DNA of 34,806 nt from Ruminococcus sp. (lineage in GTDB: Bacteria > Bacillota > Clostridia > Oscillospirales > Ruminococcaceae), in NCBI GenBank assembly GCA_024697545.1, contig JAILFN010000092.1:1-34806 (forward strand), read 5' to 3'. Position numbers and translations under genes: made by a program. The notes beneath the pieces are model-generated. The model did no database searches. It had not been told where the DNA came from and saw only the letters and a program-made list of their open reading frames with translations. Below, one piece after another: positions 30,520 through 34,806 of the stretch; within the stretch, counting starts at the first letter, position 1; each line of letters starts with the position of its first letter.

Positions 30520-31491
30520 TTACTTTCTTTCGGGGTTCTCGAGCGAGCCGAGACCGCTGTCTTTCTTGCCTGTCAGTTCAAGGAACACCTGCTCAAGGTC
30601 GGGGCGTTCCATAGACATCTCGGCGATGTTTATGTTGTTCGATACCATAGCGGACATTATCTCCTGACGCACCTTTTCGTCTTCGAGCCTCAGCTTGAAT
30701 ACGCAGGTGCCGTCGTCGTAATCCACAGCGCTCAGCGTCTCGGATATGCCGCTTACCTTTTCAAGCACCGCGGATGCCACAGAAAGCTCGCCTTCAATGG
30801 TAAGTATCAGCACGGCAGAGCCTGTCATCTTGCGTTCCAGGTTCTCGATGGTATCAACGGCGCACAGCTCGCCCTTATTGATAATGACGACGCGGTTGCA
30901 TATGGCGCTTATCTCAGCCAGAATGTGTGAGGAAAGGATCACCGAATGATCCTTGCCGAGTTCGCGGATAAATTTACGCAGCTCCGAGACCTGTGTCGGG
31001 TCAAGACCGACTGTCGGTTCGTCGAGTATCAGCAGCTTAGGATCGCCGATTATAGCCTGTGCAAGACCCACGCGCTGCTTGTAGCCCTTTGAAAGGTTGC
31101 CTATCAGGCGGCGGCGCATATCGGTCAGCTGCAAGCGCCTTATCGCCATCTCTACCTGCTGCTTTCTCTCGCTTCTCTTCAAGCCCTTGATGCCCGCGCA
31201 GTAGCGGAGGTATTCCTCAACGCGCATATCGGGGTAAAGGGGCGGTATCTCGGGAAGATAGCCGATACAGCGCTTGGCTTCTCTTGCGTCCTCCTTTATA
31301 TCATGTCCGCAGACGGTAACGGTACCGCCCGACGCAGGCAGATAGCCCGCGATGATGTTCATCGTTGTGGATTTGCCCGCACCGTTGGGACCCAAGAATC
31401 CGAGGATCTCATTATCCCCGATTTCAAAGCTCAGATCGCGCACAGCCTTGACACGTCCGTAGTGCTTCGTCAGGTTCTTAACTTCAACCAT
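30520..31491 (-). CDS. ABC transporter ATP-binding protein, GldA-like
   Basis: 323 aa. Walker A GPNGAGKS (about 36-43), Q-loop region YLPEIPPLYPDM, signature LSKGYKQR (about 134), Walker B LLILDEPTVGLD and the switch His in SSHILAEI. A C-terminal regulatory extension follows (about 215-323). The start at 31491 has AAGGAG six bases upstream; the frame is open to 31524. It powers the GldF/G-like membrane parts. The substrate is unknown. Confidence 0.92.
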   Translation of the reverse strand: MVEVKNLTKHYGRVKAVRDLSFEIGDNEILGFLGPNGAGKSTTMNIIAGYLPASGGTVTVCGHDIKEDAREAKRCIGYLPEIPPLYPDMRVEEYLRYCAGIKGLKRSERKQQVEMAIRRLQLTDMRRRLIGNLSKGYKQRVGLAQAIIGDPKLLILDEPTVGLDPTQVSELRKFIRELGKDHSVILSSHILAEISAICNRVVIINKGELCAVDTIENLERKMTGSAVLILTIEGELSVASAVLEKVSGISETLSAVDYDDGTCVFKLRLEDEKVRQEIMSAMVSNNINIAEMSMERPDLEQVFLELTGKKDSGLGSLENPERK

Positions 31492-31588
31492 GGAAGGCTC
31501 CTTTCCTTTTATTAACAGGATCAATAAAATTCAGTTTTGAAATATGCCCCTCTTAATCTCATCGGCAAGGGGGCAGATACACATTTGT

Positions 31589-31616
31589 ATTATCCTATAT
31601 AAAAGTGAACTTGTAA
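31589..31616 (-). promoter_or_regulatory. Probable promoter of the Gld-like operon
   Basis: On the minus strand TTACAA (31611-31616), 16 bases, GATAAT (31589-31594). Both elements are imperfect. The leader is about 90 bases. Confidence 0.5.
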
Positions 31617-31858
31617 TGGATAAAATATGCATTTTTAGAGAATAGTTAAACAAGCGAAAATCATACCATAGCCCAAAACACCGAACAGCAGGAAGAAACA
31701 GGAAGGAGGACAAATGTTAACAGCAGCGCCCGATATCGGGCGAAAATATGAAAATCGACACCCTGAGTTAACCGATAATTCAAAAAAAGCGAAGGGTGTT
31801 AGATAGATTATACAAGACTAAAGCGGTATAGATTGTTCAAAGCGACAAAAAAATGTTA
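31617..31858. other. Intergenic DNA between Gld-like operon and GH48
   Basis: AT-rich, no convincing gene. The only structure noted is a distant inverted repeat ACACCCT (31758-31764) with AGGGTGT (31793-31799). A minus-strand frame of 60 codons (31531-31713) lacks a ribosome site. Confidence 0.6.
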
Positions 31859-31992
31859 GTAAACGATTAAGTGCCCTAAAACACTTGAAAAAACGGGCTC
31901 TTATACAAAATGAACAAATGAAAGACATTTCAGGTGTTCAAACCGCTGAAAATGACGCGATTAAACGATTAAGTGTCCCAAAAGACTTGAAA
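31859..31992 (+). promoter_or_regulatory. Pair of direct repeats upstream of the GH48 promoter
   Basis: A block of about 32 bases at 31860-31892 recurs at 31962-31993, about 80% identical and 102 bases apart. Both begin TAAACGATTAAGTG and contain ACTTGAAAAA. The second copy includes the -35 element. The TAAACG core resembles half of the GH74 palindrome at 16493, so these may be operators for the same LacI-type regulator. Confidence 0.55.
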
Positions 31993-32014
31993 AATAAAAA
32001 AAAAGGTGTATAAT
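31987..32014 (+). promoter_or_regulatory. Promoter of the GH48 gene
   Basis: TTGAAA (31987-31992), 16 bases rich in A, TATAAT (32009-32014). Transcription would start near 32021, giving a leader of about 167 bases. Confidence 0.75.
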
Positions 32015-32053
32015 AATTGCTAGGGACAGTTATATATTTGTGTGGCTTTTGTG

Positions 32054-32157
32054 CATCCGAAACGGGTGATGCGAAAGCTTACGCACGGATGTATTTTCAC
32101 TGTTACGTTCAGAAAGCGCAGGCGAAGCCTGCAAACATCGCACGGCATAAAATGCCG
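32054..32157 (+). promoter_or_regulatory. Structured GH48 leader RNA
   Basis: CATCCG (32054-32059) can pair either with CGGGTG (32063-32068, one wobble) or with CGGATG (32086-32091); TGCG (32070-32073) pairs with CGCA (32082-32085). Two perfect hairpins follow: GCAGGC-GAA-GCCTGC (32118-32132) and CGGCAT-AAA-ATGCCG (32143-32157). The ribosome site AGGAGAGGGG is at about 32170-32179. It does not match a riboswitch class I know. Confidence 0.6.
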
Positions 32158-32187
32158 AGACAACATTTTAGGAGAGGGGAATAATTA

Positions 32188-34806
32188 ATGCTTCCTAAGA
32201 AAACAAAGGCTGTAGTTGCAAGCATACTGACAGCGGCAATGACCACTAATATGTTAGCAGGTGCAGCAGTTACTGCTTCCGCAGCAACAACTACCAGCAA
32301 GAGAACAAAGGCTAACAAGTACGGCGACCAGACCTACGCACAGCGTTTCATGTCCATGTATGATGATGTTATCACCAACGGACAGGCAAACGGCTATCTG
32401 TCTAAGAATGACGGCGGTTCGGGCTCCTTCGGTATTCCTTATCACTCTAAGGAAGAAGTTATCGTTGAGGCTCCTGACTACGGTCACGAGACAACTTCCG
32501 AGGCTATGTCCTACCTCGTATGGGTCGCTGCAATGCACGACAACATCGTTGCAAATTCCGGTGAGAACTTCAGCGGTGCTACCACAGGCGACCTCGCTAA
32601 GGCTTGGAAGACCATGGAGGTAATGATCCCTGACGTACAGGACAGCTTCTGGAATGCTTCCAGCGTAAGCGCTCAGTACTGCGGTGAGTATGACACTCCC
32701 GAACAGTGCCCCGAGGCTTGGGCAGGTGAGGCAAGCAAGACTGCTTCCAACCCGATCTTCAACAAGTTCACAAGCGTATACAAGGGCAAGAACGGTCAGG
32801 GCGGTCTGTACCTGATGCACTGGCTGGCTGACGTTGACAACTGGTATGGTTTCGACGGCAAGGGCAGCACAGACTTTACATTCATCAACACCTTCCAGCG
32901 CGGTGAGCAGGAGTCCTGCTGGGAAACCGTTCCGTTCCCCTGCATCGAGGAGAAGAAGTTCGGTAACGCTCAGCAGGGTATCAAGGGTATCTTCAACAGA
33001 GATACTACTGTAACCAATCAGTGGGCTTACACCAACGCTCCTGACGCTGAAGACCGTGCTATCCAGGGTATCTTTGATGCTAACCAGTGGAAGGTAACTA
33101 CCAATGACCTGAACGCTAAGGCTTCTGAGATGGGTGACGAACTCCGTAACAATATGTTCGATAAGTACTATCAGGAGATCTCCGCCAACACTTCATGGCA
33201 GAACAACGGTGCTTACGGCGACAGCTCCAAGCACTACCTCATGAACTGGTACACCTCTTGGGGCGGCGCTCTCAAGAGCACCGGTCAGGACTGGTGCTGG
33301 CAGATCGGCTGCTCGCACGCTCATGAGTTCTATCAGAACCCGCTCGCAGCTTATGCTCTGCTTACCGATCTTTCGAGCGGCATGAAGGCTGACGGCGCTA
33401 AGACCGACTACACCAAGTCCCTTGAGAGACAGCTCGAGTTCTACCTCTGGCTGCAGTCCAAGGACGGCCCCATCGCAGGCGGTGCTACCAACTCCTATAA
33501 GGGTCGTTATGAGGCTTATCCTTCCGGCGTACCTACCTTCTACGGCATGATGTACGTTGAGCATCCTGTATACGCAGACCCCGGCTCCAACCACTGGACC
33601 GGTAACCAGGTATGGGCTGTACAGCGTCTTGCTGAGCTCTATTACTGGGTAAAGAAGAATGGCGATAAGACCGACGTTAGACCCGGCGGCATGACCATGG
33701 AAGCTGCTCTCGAGCAGATCCTCGACAAGTGGTGCGCTTGGTTCGTTAACAACACCATTCTTACCTCCAACTCCGACGGCACTAACAGAGACTTCTATAT
33801 GCCTTCCAACCTCGACTGGAGCGGCGCTCCCGACAGCTGGAACGGCAGAGCTACAAGCAACAGCGGTCTGGGCTGCACCATCACAGGCTACGGCAACACC
33901 GACCTCGGATGCATCTCCTCTCTCGCTAACACCCTGACCTACTATGCAGCAGCTAAGGGCGTTAAGGATACCGACATCAGCAGCTTCAAGCAGACTGACG
34001 TTGGCGGCAGCTTCAACTTCAACATTGAGGGCGCTTCCAATGTTAAGAAGGGTACCAAGGTCTACACCGCAAGCGATTCCGCTCTGCCTAAGGCTTCCCT
34101 GTACCTCGCTCAGCAGCTGATCGACCGCGCTTGGGATCGTGGACGTGACAACTATGGTATGTCCAGAACCGAGCACAACGGATCTCTCGCACGTTTCTTC
34201 AGCCAGGATGTATTCATCCCCAAGAGCTACAACGGCACAATGCCTAACGGCGATACACTCGCAAACGGTGCTACCTTCGAGAGCATCCGCTCCAACTACA
34301 CCGGCAACTGCGCAGGCGCTCAGACCTCTTCCGAGGCTGTTGCACTCGTTGAGCAGCTCAGAGCAGCTTACAAGAAGGACGTTCAGAACGGCGCTAATTG
34401 GAGCAACAACTATTCTGCTTCCGATCCTCAGGGTCAGGCAGAGCTTGCTAAGTTCAAGAACGTTGCTAGCGTTGACCTGAACTACCACAGATTCTGGCAC
34501 GCTGGCGATGACATGATGGCTATGGGTGTTATGGCTAACCTCTATCCGAAGCTGAAGCCTACCACCGAGAGCCAGCCCGATCCTACTCCTACTTATCCTA
34601 CCAACATTCAGGTACAGTACAGCGAGCAGTATCATCAGGTAAGATTTACCTGGGATAAGGTAACCAACGCTGACAGATACGGTATCGCAGTATATCTGGC
34701 AGGTAAGTGGAGAATCCAGACTCAGAACATCACCACTACCAGCTACACCACTCCTAAGAACCTGACTCCCGGCAAGACCTACAAGGTTGCTATCGCTGCA
34801 AGAGTT
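32188..34806 (+). CDS. GH48 cellulase (processive exoglucanase) with CBM37, 3' end outside the window
   Basis: 873 codons are visible without a stop. A signal peptide (1-32, ending AVTASA-A) is followed by the GH48 catalytic domain, about 40-790. It shows APDYGHETTSEAMSYLVWVAAMHD with the Glu region of the catalytic acid, NTFQRGEQESCWETVPFPCIEE, and LNYHRFWHAGDDMMAMGVMANLYP at its end. A Pro/Thr linker (about 791-805) leads to a CBM37 (from about 806; YSEQYHQVRFTW, YGIAVYLAGKWRIQTQ), cut by the window edge. GH48 enzymes release cellobiose from reducing ends of cellulose and are key in rumen cellulolysis. Lys is nearly always AAG and Asn AAC, unlike neighbouring genes, which suggests very high expression. 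The ribosome site is AGGAG. Confidence 0.96.
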   Translation, partial: MLPKKTKAVVASILTAAMTTNMLAGAAVTASAATTTSKRTKANKYGDQTYAQRFMSMYDDVITNGQANGYLSKNDGGSGSFGIPYHSKEEVIVEAPDYGHETTSEAMSYLVWVAAMHDNIVANSGENFSGATTGDLAKAWKTMEVMIPDVQDSFWNASSVSAQYCGEYDTPEQCPEAWAGEASKTASNPIFNKFTSVYKGKNGQGGLYLMHWLADVDNWYGFDGKGSTDFTFINTFQRGEQESCWETVPFPCIEEKKFGNAQQGIKGIFNRDTTVTNQWAYTNAPDAEDRAIQGIFDANQWKVTTNDLNAKASEMGDELRNNMFDKYYQEISANTSWQNNGAYGDSSKHYLMNWYTSWGGALKSTGQDWCWQIGCSHAHEFYQNPLAAYALLTDLSSGMKADGAKTDYTKSLERQLEFYLWLQSKDGPIAGGATNSYKGRYEAYPSGVPTFYGMMYVEHPVYADPGSNHWTGNQVWAVQRLAELYYWVKKNGDKTDVRPGGMTMEAALEQILDKWCAWFVNNTILTSNSDGTNRDFYMPSNLDWSGAPDSWNGRATSNSGLGCTITGYGNTDLGCISSLANTLTYYAAAKGVKDTDISSFKQTDVGGSFNFNIEGASNVKKGTKVYTASDSALPKASLYLAQQLIDRAWDRGRDNYGMSRTEHNGSLARFFSQDVFIPKSYNGTMPNGDTLANGATFESIRSNYTGNCAGAQTSSEAVALVEQLRAAYKKDVQNGANWSNNYSASDPQGQAELAKFKNVASVDLNYHRFWHAGDDMMAMGVMANLYPKLKPTTESQPDPTPTYPTNIQVQYSEQYHQVRFTWDKVTNADRYGIAVYLAGKWRIQTQNITTTSYTTPKNLTPGKTYKVAIAARV

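Noticed and set aside
31531..31713. 60-codon frame on the minus strand upstream of the Gld-like operon
   Set aside because: No ribosome site and unlikely composition; it overlaps the probable promoter.
33193..34635. 480-codon open frame on the minus strand
   Set aside because: It is antisense to the GH48 gene, begins with no ribosome site and has low-complexity V/S/L-rich protein that reflects GH48 codon bias.

Overview
This window looks like chromosomal DNA from a cellulolytic rumen-type Ruminococcus, most likely Ruminococcus albus or a close relative. The case rests on two large secreted glycoside hydrolases, GH74 and GH48. Both end in the same small beta-sandwich module with the core YGIAVYLAGKWRIQTQ, which I recognise as CBM37, a family described from R. 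albus. Low-GC-Gram-positive promoters (TTGACA-17-TATAAT type), AGGAGG ribosome sites, Rex, DUF1836 and UPF0210 genes agree with this. The species name is an inference; no rRNA or tRNA gene is present.

Layout. 1-5034: a dispersed structured repeat, then a promoter with a perfect Firmicute LexA-type palindrome in its leader, and a two-gene split version of the large 2-hydroxyacyl-CoA dehydratase activase/HgdB-like protein with a small membrane protein between the halves. 5035-7926 (minus): a PHP histidinol-phosphatase-like gene preceded by a terminator-like hairpin, a hairpin-rich repeat, and the UPF0210/ACT pair. 8015-9307: three tandem mini-genes, each encoding a signal peptide plus a stand-alone dockerin-like domain, behind a perfect consensus promoter with two LexA-like boxes. 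9317-11790 (minus): a DHHW/MBOAT cell-surface acylation pair in which both partners lack the expected catalytic residues. 11825-12880: a small coiled-coil protein and the redox repressor Rex. 12900-13590: two inverted copies of the same structured repeat as at 1-262. 13619-16504 (minus): GH74 xyloglucanase with promoter and operator. 16597-18947 (minus): an OmpR-type two-component system whose long leader is built of 133-bp tandem repeats. 18981-23370: LysR regulator, metE, metF. 23455-26646: alpha/beta hydrolase, then (minus) a DUF1836/51-aa peptide/HD operon and a lipoprotein amidase. 26792-31616 (minus): a Gld-like ABC transporter operon with DUF4340. 31859-34806: the GH48 cellulase with a long structured leader, running off the window.

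How the genes fit together. The polysaccharide-degrading part (GH74, GH48, dockerin mini-proteins) is scattered among housekeeping genes. GH74 and GH48 promoters share TAAACG-centred sites that could bind one LacI-family regulator. The methionine part (LysR, metE, metF) is a self-contained regulated unit. The most unusual items are the constant-leader/variable-dockerin triplet with its LexA-like control region, the structured repeat family with changes on both sides of its stems, and the degenerate MBOAT/DHHW pair. Start codons were moved wherever a Shine-Dalgarno sequence or promoter position demanded it.
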